From positions 1 through 57,903 of the forward strand of contig NZ_QTQP01000044.1 in NCBI RefSeq assembly GCF_003854275.1: a stretch of DNA of 57,903 nucleotides. Reading direction: 5' to 3'. The first letter of the stretch is position 1, and each line of letters begins with the position of its first letter. This stretch comes from Burkholderia sp. Bp8963 (GTDB lineage: Bacteria; Pseudomonadota; Gammaproteobacteria; Burkholderiales; Burkholderiaceae). The notes under the pieces are model-generated. The model worked only from the letters and a program-made list of their open reading frames with translations. It was not told the origin of the DNA and did no database searches. Below, one piece after another: positions 15,817-25,946 of this stretch. Both the position numbers and the translations under genes were made by a program.

Positions 15817-18800
15817 ATGAATAGAAAGACCTGCCGTCTGGTGTATTCCAGATTCCGGGGGATGGTGGTGGCTGTCGAAGAGACGGCTGCCGCTTCGGGG
15901 AAAGCTGCTTCCGGCGAGTGCTGTGCCGGCCGGCGTGCGCTCGGCGGTTCGGGCTGGATTCTTGCGGCTGCATCGCTGGCGGCTGCGCCTTCGCTCGCAC
16001 CGGCGCAGATCGTGCCGACGCCCGGCACGCCCACGCATGTTATCCAGACGCAAAACGGCTTGCCGCAGGTGAATATCGCCAAACCCTCCGGCGCCGGCAT
16101 GTCGGTCAATACCTACAATCAGTTCGACGTCCAGAAAAACGGAGCAATCCTCAATAATTCACCGACGCTCGTCGATACGCAGCAGGCCGCTTATATCAAC
16201 GGGAACCCGAACTTCGGGCCCGGTCAATCCGCCCGGATCATCGTCAACCAGGTGAACAGCGCGAACGCGTCGCAGCTTCGCGGTTACGTCGAAGTCGCCG
16301 GGAATCGCGCGGAAGTGGTGCTGGCCAACCCGGCCGGCATCGTCGTCGACGGCGGCGGCTTCATCAATACGTCGCGCGCCACGCTGACGACTGGCCAGCC
16401 TTACTACGGCGCGGACGGCTCGCTCGCCGGCTACAACGTCAATCGCGGCCTCGTCACGGTGCAGGGCGCGGGGCTCAATGCGACGAACGTCGATCAGGTC
16501 GACATCATTGCCCGCGCCGTGCAGGCGAATGCGGCGATCTACGCGAAGAACCTGAACGTCGTCGCGGGCACGAACCAGGTCAATCACGACACGCTGGCGG
16601 CGACGCCGATCCAGGGCGACGGCGCCGCGCCGGCCGTCGCGATCGACGTCAGCCAGCTCGGCGGGATGTACAGCGACCGGATCTACCTGGTCGGCACCGA
16701 AGGCGGCGTCGGCGTGCGCAATGCCGGCATGATCGCGGCGCAGGCCGGCGACATGACGCTGCAGTCGAACGGCCGGCTCGTGCTGACCGGCAAGACCACG
16801 GCAGCGGGCAATCTCGCGATGTCGGCGGCGGGCGGCATCGACAACAGCGGCACGCTTTATGCCCAGCAGTCGGTGTCGGCAAACACGACGGCTGATCTCG
16901 TGAACAGCGGCACGTTTGCCGCGCAAAAGAACGCGATGATCAACGCGGGTTCGGTGATCTCGACCGGCAGGCTCGGCGCGGGCGTGAACAACGACGGTGT
17001 CGTCGTGCACAGCGGCGATTTGAACGTCACGACGTCGGGGCAACTGACGGCGACCAACCAGAACGTGGCCGGCGGCAATGCGTCGCTTACTGGTGGCAGC
17101 GTGAATATTGCCGGCAGCCAGACTGCTGCGAAGGGCACGCTCGCGCTGAACGCGGAGGCGGGCGACCTCAATCTGTCGGGTGCGACGACGAGTGCGCAGG
17201 GAGCCATTACGGCGAACGCGGCAGGCGCGCTCATCAACGATCGCGGCAGTTTGTCGAGCGGCGGTGGCATCACGCTCACGGGCGGCAACGTGTCGAACCA
17301 GGGCGGCAAGGTGTCGGCGCAAGGGCCGCTGTCGGTGCAGGCGGCCGGGCAGCTCGCCAACCATTCGGGCACGCTGGTGTCGCAAGCCGCGGCGCAGGTG
17401 AGAGGCGGCGCGATCTCGAACAACCAGGGCACGATTCAGAGCGCTGCGGGGATGATGGTGGCCGGTGCGTCGCTCGACAACTCGGGCGGGCGGGTCACGT
17501 CGCTTAACGGCGATGGGTTGTCGGTTACGACGACGGGGCTGCTGACGAATGCGGTGGGGACGACGGCGGATGGTGCGCCGGGTGGCGTGATCGGCGGCAA
17601 CGGCGACGTCACGCTCCAGGCCGGTCAACTGGTCAATCATGGCACAGTGACCGCGCAGCAGGATCTTCAGGCGACGAGCCAGTCGCACGATAACGACAGC
17701 GGCATGCTGTCGGCCGGGCGGAATGCGAACATCGATGCTGGCGCAACACTGACGAATGCGTCCGGCAGCATCGCGGCGGGTCAGGCGGCGGCCGTCAAGG
17801 CGATGTCGCTCGACAACAGCGGCGGTTCCATCAACGCGGTGCAACTGGCACTGACTGCCGGCGATCTGGCGAACCGTGGCGGATCGATCACGCAAACCGG
17901 CACGAGCGCCATGCTCGCGGCCGTATCCGGGACGTTCAACAACACCGGCGGCACGCTGCAAACCAACAGCACCGACCTGAGCCTTTCACCGAACGCACTG
18001 GTCAACGATCACGGCAAGATCGCGCACGCCGGCAGCGGCGCGCTGTCGATCACGACCGGCACGCTGTCGAACAACGGCGGGCAGATCGCGACCAATGGCG
18101 CGCTCGCGATGCAGGCGGCTGCGCTGTCGAATCAGGCCGGCACGTTGAGTGCGCAGCGGCAGGCTTCCGTTGCCGTCCAGTCGCTGGACAATCGTGCCGG
18201 CGGTTACGTGGGGGCCGACCGCGTCACGCTGAACGCGCAAGGCCGGATCGACAACGGTGGCGGCACGATCGAGGCGAACAACGGCCTGACGGTGGAGGCC
18301 GAAAGTCTCGCGAACGATGCGGGTTCCATCAAGAACGTCGGCGCGAGCAGCCTGAGCGTGACGTCGAAGAACGCGCTGTCGAACACGGCCGGCGGCATGA
18401 TCGGCGGTAACGGCGGCGTGTCGGTTACGGCGGGTAGCCTTGACAACTCGAACGGTTCGCTGCTGTCGGCGCAGGCACTGACGCTCCAGTCGAACGGCGC
18501 GCTGACGAACACCGCCGGCCTGATTCAGGCCAACGGCGATCTGGACATTCACGCTCAGGGTGCGATCGGCAACGCCGGCGGCCAGATCGAGGCAAACGGC
18601 ACGGCATCGACGCTGGCGCTTTCCGGCAGCAGCATCGACAACAGCGATGGCAGGATCGTCAACGTCGGAACGGCTGCGACGACGATCGACGGCGGCGCGT
18701 CGATCACGAACGGTAATGCGGCAGGCAAGCCCGGTGCGGGCGTGATCGGCGGCAACGGCGACGTGACGGTCGCGACGCAATCGCTGGCGAATACCCAGGG

Positions 18801-21800
18801 CGCACAGGTGCTGGCGGGGCGCGACCTGACGCTCGCCGTCGCCAATCGGCTCGACAATTCGAACGGCGTGCTGTCCGCCGCGAACAACGCGACGCTGAAC
18901 GGCCCGAACACGGTGCTCGTCAATCGGGCGAGCTCCATTCGCGCGAACGGCGCGCTGGCGCTTACCACCGCGTCGATCGATAACACGAACGGAAAGATCG
19001 GCAACGACGCGGGTAGCGGCGGCAGCGTGGCGTTGAACACCGGTGCGCTGGTCAACCAGGGCGGCGCGATCGGTAGCGCCCGGGATCTGACGCTGACGGC
19101 CGGATCGCTGAGCGGCGACGGATCGATCGTCGCCGGCCGCAACGGTAGCGTGTCGCTCACGAGCGATTACACGCACACCGCCGCAAACAAACTGCACGCG
19201 AACGGCGATCTGATGTTCTCGACGTCGGGCAAGCTGACGAACCAGGGCACGCTCGACGCCAACGGTGCGCTGACCGTCAACGCCGCCAATGTCGACAATC
19301 AGGCAGGTGCCGATCTGAACTCGGCAAACACGACCGTCAACGCGAACGGCGGCACGATCGACAACGCGGGTCGGATCGAGGGCGACGCGGTTACGACGAA
19401 CAGCGCGACGCTGAACAATACGGCGACGATCATTGGCCGCGACGTCACGCTGAACGCCGCCGTTATCTCAAACGCCGGGGCGGCGGCCGTGATCGCCGCG
19501 GCCAATCGGGCGAACCTGTACGCGTCGAACCGGTTGTCGAATACCGGCGGCGCCAGCATCTTCAGCGTCGGCGACATCAACATAGCGGCTAACGGCCAGC
19601 GAGACGCCAACGGGTTCCTCGCCAACCGCGCGTTGACCGTGTTGAACGATCAGTCGTCGATCGAGGCACTGGGCAGCGTCGAACTGGCCGCGCAGACGTT
19701 CACGAATACGCGCCCGACGCCGACGGTTGCGACGGAAACAGTCGACACAACGAGCAAGCATGAATCCAAGCGTGCCAAGTATGTCGTGTGCGCGACGGGT
19801 AATTCCGTTAGTAATTCGTCGTGCTCGGAGGCGGTATGGCAATCCGGGTACAAGTCCCCGCGCAATGATTCGTTCGACGGCCCACAGGTGGTATCCGTGT
19901 CGAACGGACCGGATGCGACCGATCGCGTGCTTGTCGTGACTATAAACGGTCAGCCACAGACGATTTACTACAACACGCTGACAAATAACGCGGATGGTAC
20001 GATCACCGTCAACTACTGGGATGCATACGATCCTCACGTCAACTACGTGCCGGACACGGAATATGCGACCCGGAGCGATGGGCACAATGGTTATCAACGA
20101 GTCGAGATTTCACGCGATACCACCACGACGATTCGCCAGGACAAGGTGACGAGTCAGGGGCCCCAGGCCGAACTCGTGGCAGGACGGAATATCGTGATGA
20201 AGAATGTTGGCACGATCGACAATCTATACAGTTCGATCGCTGCTGGCGGGTCGATCAGGATCGGTGATGCCGATGTATCGGGTAGTGCGGCGTCGGGCAG
20301 TTATGGTGGCACGTCTGTCAATAATGTCGGCCAGACGCTGTATCGATATCAGCAGGATGACATTGTGTCGACGTACGCATGGAATCTGGATACCACGCGT
20401 GATGTAGGCAAGATTATTCAAAGTCCCGCGGTTTATGCGCCGGTCGCGATCGGCAATACCGGCGGCACGATCGTCGCGAACCAGTCGATCAACATCGATG
20501 CGAAGGACGTGAACAACCGCAACATCGCCGCGGAAAACTCGGCGACGGGTGCGACCGGCGGCACGCTGGGCGCGAACCAGGCCAACGGCGGCGTGACCGG
20601 CACCGGGCAGTCGAAGGTCGGCCCCGCGACCGGACAGAAGCCGGTGGACGCGTTGCAGTCGGTGGTGAACCCGACTGGCGCGCTGCCGGATCTGAAGCTG
20701 CCGACGAGCGGCTTGTACACGATCAATCCGGCGCCCGGGCAGCCTTATCTGATCGTCACCGACCCGCGCCTGACGAGCTACACGAACTTCATCTCGAGCG
20801 ATTACATGCTCGGCCAGCTCAACCTGAATCCGGCGAGCATCGACAAGCGTCTCGGCGACGGCATGGTCGAGCAGCAGATGGTGCGCAACCAGATCACGCA
20901 GTTGACGGGGCGCACGTTTCTGCCGGGCTATGCGAGTGCCGAGGACGAGTATCGCTCGCTGATGACGAGCGGCGCGAATTACGCGAAGCAGTTCGGCATG
21001 GTGCCGGGGATAGCGCTGTCCGCCGCGCAGATGGATGCGCTGACGAGCGACATCGTGTGGCTCGTGAACCAGACCGTGACGCTGCCGGACGGCAGTAAGA
21101 CGCAGGTGCTGGCGCCGGTCGTGTATCTGGCGAAGACGCATGCGAACGATCTGCGGCCGACCGGCGCGCTGATCGCGGCCGATGACGTCCAGATCCATGC
21201 AGCCGGCAGTACCACGAACAGTGGCGTGATCAAGGGCGGCACGAAGACGGTCGTGACCGCGACGGACATCCTGAATCGCGGCGGCACGATCGCGAGCAGC
21301 GGGACGAACGGCACGACGGTCGTGTCGGCGAGCAACGACGTTGTGAACGCATCGGGGCAGATAACCGGTAACCGGGTGGCGGTGCTGGCCGGACGGGATG
21401 TCGTCAATACGACGCTGGTCGATACCGTCGGCGTGAGCGGGGCCGCGGGGGCGAGCAAGGTCGGTCAGAGCCTGATCGGTCAGCAAGGGACGATTGCGGC
21501 GACGGGGGATCTTGCCGTGCAAGCGGGGCGCGACTTGGCGGTTCATGGTGCGAATCTGTCGGCGGGTGGCAATGCGCAGATCACAGCCGGGCGCGATATC
21601 AACGTCGATACGGTCCAGTCGAAGACGGATCAGTCGTTGTATCTCAACGATCAGCACCATTGGGAAGAGTCGACGACGACGCATGTGACCAGTGGCGTCA
21701 GTGCCGGCGGCAACCTGACGATGCAAAGCGGTAACGATGCGTCGTTCAAGGGGGCGGCCGTGACGGCCGGGAAGGAATTGGCGGTCGTGGCGGGCGGGAA

Positions 21801-24800
21801 TCTGACGGCGACGGCTGTTACCGATACCGCGAAGCTCGACAACATGGCGGCAGACAGCAAGACGCGACAGGAAGTCGATCACGTCTACGACGAACGTGCA
21901 GTGGGTACCCAATTCACCGCGAGCGGCAATGCGACGTTTACGGCAGCGAGCGCAGATGCGTCGAAAGGCAACGTCACGCTGACAGGCTCGTCGCTTACGG
22001 CTGGGGTGACGAATGGTGTCGACAATGGGACGGGGGCAGCGAAAATTGCTGCTACAGGCAACGTCACGTTGAACGAGGCCCGAGAGGAGCACGACAACTA
22101 CCAGGCGGTGCATGTCAATCGCGGCAGCTTCGTCAGCAGCACGAAGACCGACTCGATGCAGGATACGCGCGCGAACATCGGTGTCGGCAGTACGGTGTCG
22201 GGCAGTACGGTCAACATTCAGTCGGGCCGCGATCTGACCGTTCAGGGTAGTACGGTCGTCGGCACCAACGATGTCAATCTCGCGGCAGCGGGTAACGTCA
22301 ACATCACGACGTCGAAAGATACGGTTGCTGAAAACAGCTACTACCGCGAAACGCACTCAGGCTTGGGAACGAGCGGCTTGAGCGTGAGTATCGGCAAGCA
22401 GTCGATGGCACAGACGGATCAGTCGACGACGGTCACGAACAAGGCGAGCACGATCGGATCGATTGACGGCAATCTGAACATCTCGGCAGGCAAGGATCTG
22501 CATGTGACGGGCAGCGACCTGATCGCCAGGAGAAACATCACCGGCGCGGGTGAGAACGTCATCATCGATTCGGCGACGGATATGTCGAATCGAAGCCACA
22601 GCCAGGAAACGCACAGCAGTGGCGTGACCATCGGTCTGTCGGGGAGCATCGGCGATGCGATTAACGGAGCCTATCAGCAGACTCAGGCGGCCAGGAGCGG
22701 CAGCGGCGACAGTCGTGCAACGGCACTTCATGCGATTGCGGCAGCGGGTGATACCGCGGTTGCTGTCGCTAGCGTAACCGGCGGTGCGCTTGCCGGAAAG
22801 GGAAAGCCGAGCGTTGGCGTTCAGGTCAGTATGGGGTCGAGTCGCAGCCGGATCGATTCGTCCGAAGGCATGACGACACAACAGGGCTCGAACGTCAAGG
22901 CGGGCGGAACGACCACTTTTGTGGCGAAGGGCAACAGCACGCCCGGTAGCGGCAATATCACCGTTGCCGGTTCGAACGTGTCCGGTAATGACGTCATCCT
23001 GGCCGCGAAAAATCAGATCAATCTGCAGAACACGACGAATACCGATTCGACGCGCAGCTCGAATTCGTCGTCCAGCAGCAGCGTCGGCGTGTCGGTCAGA
23101 TCGGACGGCTTCGGTGTTTCGGCGTCGATGCAGAACGCGCACGGCGACGGCAATAGCGATGCCGTGATGCAGAACAACTCGCATGTCACCGGCGCGAACA
23201 GCGTCACGCTCGTGAGCGGTGGCGATACGAACGTGATCGGCTCGAACGTGAAGGGCGGCACGGTCACGGCGAGTGTCGGCGGGAGCCTGAAGGTGCAGAG
23301 CGTGCAGGACACGACCGTCAGTGCCGCCCACCAGAGCAGTGCGGGCGGCGGGTTCAACGTCAGCACGTCGGGCGGCAGCGCGAGCTTCACCCATTCTCAC
23401 GGCAATGCGAACGGCAACTATGCGGGCGTGAACGAGCAGGCCGGTATTCAGGCCGGCAGCGGCGGGTTCGACATCGACGTCAAGGGCAATACGAGTCTGA
23501 TGGGCGCTTACATCGGCAGTACGGCGGATGCGTCGAAGAACACGCTGACGACCGGCACGCTGACCTACAGCGATATTCAGAACCATTCGAACTACAACGC
23601 GGACAGTGGCGGGTTCAGTGCCGGCGCGGGTGTGGGCGTAACCGGCAAGGCCACCGGGCCCGGGTCGGTCAGCGGGGCCGGTGGCGTGACACCGATGATT
23701 TCGCAATCCGACAGCGGTAGTCAGAATGCCACGACGCAAAGCGGGATCGGCGCCGGCACGATCAACGTCACGAATCCGCAAGACCAGACGCAAGATCTGG
23801 CGAACCTGAATCGCGATACATCGCACCTGAACGGGACGGTGGAGAAGACGCCGGATGTGCAGAACCTGCTGGACAAGCAGTCCGACCTGATGAATGCCGC
23901 CAGCGCGGCGGGACAGGTTGTAGCGCAGGGGATCGGCGCCTATGCAGACATGAAGGAACAGGCGGCGCAAAGAGCGTCGGATGCTGCGAGGGCTTCCGGG
24001 GATACCACGGCTGCGACAGCGTTTCAGGCTGAAGCCGATGCGTGGGCCGAAGGCGGGGCGAATCGCGTTTACTTGCACATTGCGGGTGGTGGGCTGATTG
24101 GTGGCCTCGGCGGCGGCGGGATGGGGAGCGCTGCGCAAGGGGCTGCCGGTGCGGGGCTGGCTGCGTTGCTGGCAGAACAGACGCGTCAGGCTGCCAGGGA
24201 GGTGGCCGGCGCGACGGATTCGGATCTGGCCGGGAAGTTGTCGGGGAACCTGCTCGCGGGTGCGGTGGGCTGGCTGGTCGGTGGGACGACCGGTGCGGCG
24301 ACTGCGTCGAACGTGAACCTGTATAACCAGTGGAACAACAAGACGGATACCGATACGCTTGAAGCGGCTGCTGGCATAGGTGAACGCAAGCGAACGACGT
24401 TGCTTGCCCTGTTCCTTGAGGGTGTAGCCAACGGGTTGAGTGCGGTCACCGGGATTGGGGGAGGCAAGCCGCCTACGGCGAGTCCGGGGCTGGTGTTGGT
24501 TGGGGAAACTCCGAAGGGTGTGGCGCCGGTTGCACCGGGTATTGGGGGGTATTGGCCGGGGAATGTGACGCTGAACAGCGGGAACAATGCAAACTCCGAG
24601 ACAGCTAGTACTTCTGGCGCAGACGGCAAATCAAGAAATAAGCCGCCGGCTCCACTGCCGGAAGCCCATGGCCTGCCGCATACAATCATAGAGCGCCCCG
24701 GACCTGAAGGGCAGTACACGACGCACAACGGTGACGGAACTTGGATGCAATTTCGAGGCTCTGGGCAGGATCATGCCGGAATCCCGCGCCCTAACGTTAA

Positions 24801-24897
24801 GGAAACAAGCACCAATACAGCACCGGACGGAACAGTCTTTGTGGGGAAGGGTATAGTTCGACCGGCTAGACCGAGTGAAATTCCAAAGGGCAAGTGA
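15817..24897 (+). CDS. cdiA: CDI/Bcp-type two-partner secretion exoprotein CdiA (BcpA)
   Basis: 3026-residue surface exoprotein of a contact-dependent inhibition system. Residues 1-~60 are an ESPR-type extended signal (MNRKTCRLVYS...). The TPS secretion domain follows (about 64-330, with NSANASQLRGYVEVAG and ANPAGIVVDGGGF), then long FHA-type beta-helix repeats with DNSGG/LTNxxG units, a central less repetitive segment, and further repeats to about 2740. NVNLYN at ~2832 is the Burkholderia Nx(E/Q)LYN-like junction, after which the last ~190 residues form the variable toxin end. The tail (HGLPHTIIERPGPEGQYTTH..., ending RPSEIPKGK) recalls polymorphic toxin type 24-like C-termini from memory; activity unproven. 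Coding composition drops in GC after ~24590. Confidence 0.93.
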   Translation: MNRKTCRLVYSRFRGMVVAVEETAAASGKAASGECCAGRRALGGSGWILAAASLAAAPSLAPAQIVPTPGTPTHVIQTQNGLPQVNIAKPSGAGMSVNTYNQFDVQKNGAILNNSPTLVDTQQAAYINGNPNFGPGQSARIIVNQVNSANASQLRGYVEVAGNRAEVVLANPAGIVVDGGGFINTSRATLTTGQPYYGADGSLAGYNVNRGLVTVQGAGLNATNVDQVDIIARAVQANAAIYAKNLNVVAGTNQVNHDTLAATPIQGDGAAPAVAIDVSQLGGMYSDRIYLVGTEGGVGVRNAGMIAAQAGDMTLQSNGRLVLTGKTTAAGNLAMSAAGGIDNSGTLYAQQSVSANTTADLVNSGTFAAQKNAMINAGSVISTGRLGAGVNNDGVVVHSGDLNVTTSGQLTATNQNVAGGNASLTGGSVNIAGSQTAAKGTLALNAEAGDLNLSGATTSAQGAITANAAGALINDRGSLSSGGGITLTGGNVSNQGGKVSAQGPLSVQAAGQLANHSGTLVSQAAAQVRGGAISNNQGTIQSAAGMMVAGASLDNSGGRVTSLNGDGLSVTTTGLLTNAVGTTADGAPGGVIGGNGDVTLQAGQLVNHGTVTAQQDLQATSQSHDNDSGMLSAGRNANIDAGATLTNASGSIAAGQAAAVKAMSLDNSGGSINAVQLALTAGDLANRGGSITQTGTSAMLAAVSGTFNNTGGTLQTNSTDLSLSPNALVNDHGKIAHAGSGALSITTGTLSNNGGQIATNGALAMQAAALSNQAGTLSAQRQASVAVQSLDNRAGGYVGADRVTLNAQGRIDNGGGTIEANNGLTVEAESLANDAGSIKNVGASSLSVTSKNALSNTAGGMIGGNGGVSVTAGSLDNSNGSLLSAQALTLQSNGALTNTAGLIQANGDLDIHAQGAIGNAGGQIEANGTASTLALSGSSIDNSDGRIVNVGTAATTIDGGASITNGNAAGKPGAGVIGGNGDVTVATQSLANTQGAQVLAGRDLTLAVANRLDNSNGVLSAANNATLNGPNTVLVNRASSIRANGALALTTASIDNTNGKIGNDAGSGGSVALNTGALVNQGGAIGSARDLTLTAGSLSGDGSIVAGRNGSVSLTSDYTHTAANKLHANGDLMFSTSGKLTNQGTLDANGALTVNAANVDNQAGADLNSANTTVNANGGTIDNAGRIEGDAVTTNSATLNNTATIIGRDVTLNAAVISNAGAAAVIAAANRANLYASNRLSNTGGASIFSVGDINIAANGQRDANGFLANRALTVLNDQSSIEALGSVELAAQTFTNTRPTPTVATETVDTTSKHESKRAKYVVCATGNSVSNSSCSEAVWQSGYKSPRNDSFDGPQVVSVSNGPDATDRVLVVTINGQPQTIYYNTLTNNADGTITVNYWDAYDPHVNYVPDTEYATRSDGHNGYQRVEISRDTTTTIRQDKVTSQGPQAELVAGRNIVMKNVGTIDNLYSSIAAGGSIRIGDADVSGSAASGSYGGTSVNNVGQTLYRYQQDDIVSTYAWNLDTTRDVGKIIQSPAVYAPVAIGNTGGTIVANQSINIDAKDVNNRNIAAENSATGATGGTLGANQANGGVTGTGQSKVGPATGQKPVDALQSVVNPTGALPDLKLPTSGLYTINPAPGQPYLIVTDPRLTSYTNFISSDYMLGQLNLNPASIDKRLGDGMVEQQMVRNQITQLTGRTFLPGYASAEDEYRSLMTSGANYAKQFGMVPGIALSAAQMDALTSDIVWLVNQTVTLPDGSKTQVLAPVVYLAKTHANDLRPTGALIAADDVQIHAAGSTTNSGVIKGGTKTVVTATDILNRGGTIASSGTNGTTVVSASNDVVNASGQITGNRVAVLAGRDVVNTTLVDTVGVSGAAGASKVGQSLIGQQGTIAATGDLAVQAGRDLAVHGANLSAGGNAQITAGRDINVDTVQSKTDQSLYLNDQHHWEESTTTHVTSGVSAGGNLTMQSGNDASFKGAAVTAGKELAVVAGGNLTATAVTDTAKLDNMAADSKTRQEVDHVYDERAVGTQFTASGNATFTAASADASKGNVTLTGSSLTAGVTNGVDNGTGAAKIAATGNVTLNEAREEHDNYQAVHVNRGSFVSSTKTDSMQDTRANIGVGSTVSGSTVNIQSGRDLTVQGSTVVGTNDVNLAAAGNVNITTSKDTVAENSYYRETHSGLGTSGLSVSIGKQSMAQTDQSTTVTNKASTIGSIDGNLNISAGKDLHVTGSDLIARRNITGAGENVIIDSATDMSNRSHSQETHSSGVTIGLSGSIGDAINGAYQQTQAARSGSGDSRATALHAIAAAGDTAVAVASVTGGALAGKGKPSVGVQVSMGSSRSRIDSSEGMTTQQGSNVKAGGTTTFVAKGNSTPGSGNITVAGSNVSGNDVILAAKNQINLQNTTNTDSTRSSNSSSSSSVGVSVRSDGFGVSASMQNAHGDGNSDAVMQNNSHVTGANSVTLVSGGDTNVIGSNVKGGTVTASVGGSLKVQSVQDTTVSAAHQSSAGGGFNVSTSGGSASFTHSHGNANGNYAGVNEQAGIQAGSGGFDIDVKGNTSLMGAYIGSTADASKNTLTTGTLTYSDIQNHSNYNADSGGFSAGAGVGVTGKATGPGSVSGAGGVTPMISQSDSGSQNATTQSGIGAGTINVTNPQDQTQDLANLNRDTSHLNGTVEKTPDVQNLLDKQSDLMNAASAAGQVVAQGIGAYADMKEQAAQRASDAARASGDTTAATAFQAEADAWAEGGANRVYLHIAGGGLIGGLGGGGMGSAAQGAAGAGLAALLAEQTRQAAREVAGATDSDLAGKLSGNLLAGAVGWLVGGTTGAATASNVNLYNQWNNKTDTDTLEAAAGIGERKRTTLLALFLEGVANGLSAVTGIGGGKPPTASPGLVLVGETPKGVAPVAPGIGGYWPGNVTLNSGNNANSETASTSGADGKSRNKPPAPLPEAHGLPHTIIERPGPEGQYTTHNGDGTWMQFRGSGQDHAGIPRPNVKETSTNTAPDGTVFVGKGIVRPARPSEIPKGK
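24516..24579 (+). repeat. cdiA-CT junction segment, copy A
   Basis: In-frame part of cdiA encoding GVAPVAPGIGGYWPGNVTLNS. A second, decayed copy lies at 25782-25838, after the immunity genes. Confidence 0.85.
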
Positions 24898-24898
24898 A

Positions 24899-25345
24899 AT
24901 GGCTATTGAAAATTGGGCATACGATGATTTTGTCAGGGTAAACGGTGGAAAATTTTCGCCTTTGGATTTTATACATGCAGTATCCACGAAAATTTCCTTC
25001 CCACCAGATTTCTTGCTCTGCGTGGGGCATTTGCTTGCTCCTCGGATGATCATGTTTGATGGTGTCATTGTCGCGGCTGAATGGTTTGATGAGAAAAGAT
25101 ATGGGGAGTATCGGGGTAACGGAATGACACCCCAGCAAGCTCAAGCTTGGGTAAATGCAGTTGAGTTGACTGAGATTTTTCAGGGGATTTCGTTAGAAAA
25201 AGCGAAGGAGTTTGCATATTTTATCGCGAGGTTGTGGGATGAGGCGATAAAACAAAATTTTCCCGATGAGGTAACTAGAGCGAGTGTTGTTTTGGAGGCG
25301 GATTTGGGTGAGGTTTTTGTAACAATTGGGGAATTTTCCGATTAA
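24899..25345 (+). CDS. cdiI: Putative CDI immunity protein
   Basis: 148-residue soluble, acidic protein with no signal peptide. It starts one base after the cdiA stop and is strikingly AT-rich compared with its neighbours, as expected for an exchangeable immunity gene. I do not recognise a named immunity family; Trp/Phe-rich N-terminus (NWAYDDFVRVNGGKFSPLDF) and a DExVTRASV segment are visible. Position directly behind the toxin end is the main evidence that it neutralises the CdiA C-terminus. A GTG at 24875 inside cdiA could give 8 more residues, but the ATG at 24899 gives the classical near-overlap. Confidence 0.75.
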   Translation: MAIENWAYDDFVRVNGGKFSPLDFIHAVSTKISFPPDFLLCVGHLLAPRMIMFDGVIVAAEWFDEKRYGEYRGNGMTPQQAQAWVNAVELTEIFQGISLEKAKEFAYFIARLWDEAIKQNFPDEVTRASVVLEADLGEVFVTIGEFSD

Positions 25346-25530
25346 TTTAATGAAGTGGATTGAGATTTTGTGGGGTAATCCGGGCGGCGGTGCGAGATAT
25401 TCCAAAAAATGGAGCGGGGATTGCGGGTGTTGGTAGTTTTGGTGACTGGATTGCATGCGCATTTTCCAGGTGGTCCGGCCGTCAGTTGGGCAATGTCAGG
25501 CGATTTTTTTGGGTTTGAAGGGGTGAGTGG
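25346..25530. other. Degenerate AT-rich spacer after cdiI
   Basis: 185 bp without an intact ORF. Short open stretches (for example one reading GNPGGGARYSKKWSGDCGCW then a stop) look like eroded coding DNA. This would suit a lost toxin segment belonging to the orphan gene that follows, but no homology can be shown from sequence alone. Confidence 0.4.
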
Positions 25531-25779
25531 GTGAGTTTTGGATTGGTGTTTGAGAAGATTGGTGATATCAATAGCTTGTATCCATACATATGCGTTTATG
25601 TGGAGGGTGAAGCCAATCCTTTTATGGAGATAGGTGTTACGGAAGATAAGCGGCTTGAATTTTCAATTTATATAAATGATAAAAGCATGGCGTTGTCTGT
25701 TGAGCAGTGGGGTGAAATTGAACGATGCGGCAAGGAATTCCTGCCTAAGGCAATAGCTGACAAAGTTGCTTCTATGTAA
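25531..25779 (+). CDS. Orphan immunity-like small protein
   Basis: 82-residue soluble acidic protein of low GC, from a GTG preceded by GGGGTGAG. I do not recognise a family. Its size, composition and position (behind cdiI, immediately before a decayed copy of the cdiA junction segment) resemble the orphan immunity genes that accumulate behind CDI toxin-immunity pairs. It could protect against an ancestral or foreign CdiA-CT. Alternatively it is a non-functional remnant. Confidence 0.5.
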   Translation: MSFGLVFEKIGDINSLYPYICVYVEGEANPFMEIGVTEDKRLEFSIYINDKSMALSVEQWGEIERCGKEFLPKAIADKVASM

Positions 25780-25781
25780 AT

Positions 25782-25838
25782 GGGCGTGGCGCCGGTTGCG
25801 CAGGGTATCGGGGGGTGGGGAATGTGACGCTGAACAGC
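25782..25838 (+). repeat. Decayed duplicate of the cdiA-CT junction, copy B
   Basis: 57 bp that align to copy A (24516-24579) with about 4 mismatches and one 7-base deletion; the deletion frameshifts it to an early stop (GVAPVAQGIGGWGM then stop). It is direct evidence of an earlier toxin-immunity module or recombination event here. Confidence 0.85.
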
Positions 25839-25946
25839 CGAGGCGATGACGGCGTAAAAGGCGACGCAAGGTTTTGTCGGGGGATTATGAGAGAAGCGAA
25901 ATAGATTGGTAGTCGAAATTGATTCCGAAAAAACGAACCAGATTAG

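Noticed and set aside
16159..19197. Tandem repeats in cdiA considered as a CRISPR-like or satellite array
   Set aside because: The periodicity is of FHA-type protein repeats (variants of DNSGG, LTNxxG) in frame with cdiA; unit lengths vary and there are no constant DNA repeats with spacers.
20224..22356. Minus-strand frames inside cdiA (including 22357-24138)
   Set aside because: They lie opposite repetitive beta-helix coding sequence and only reflect its codon bias.
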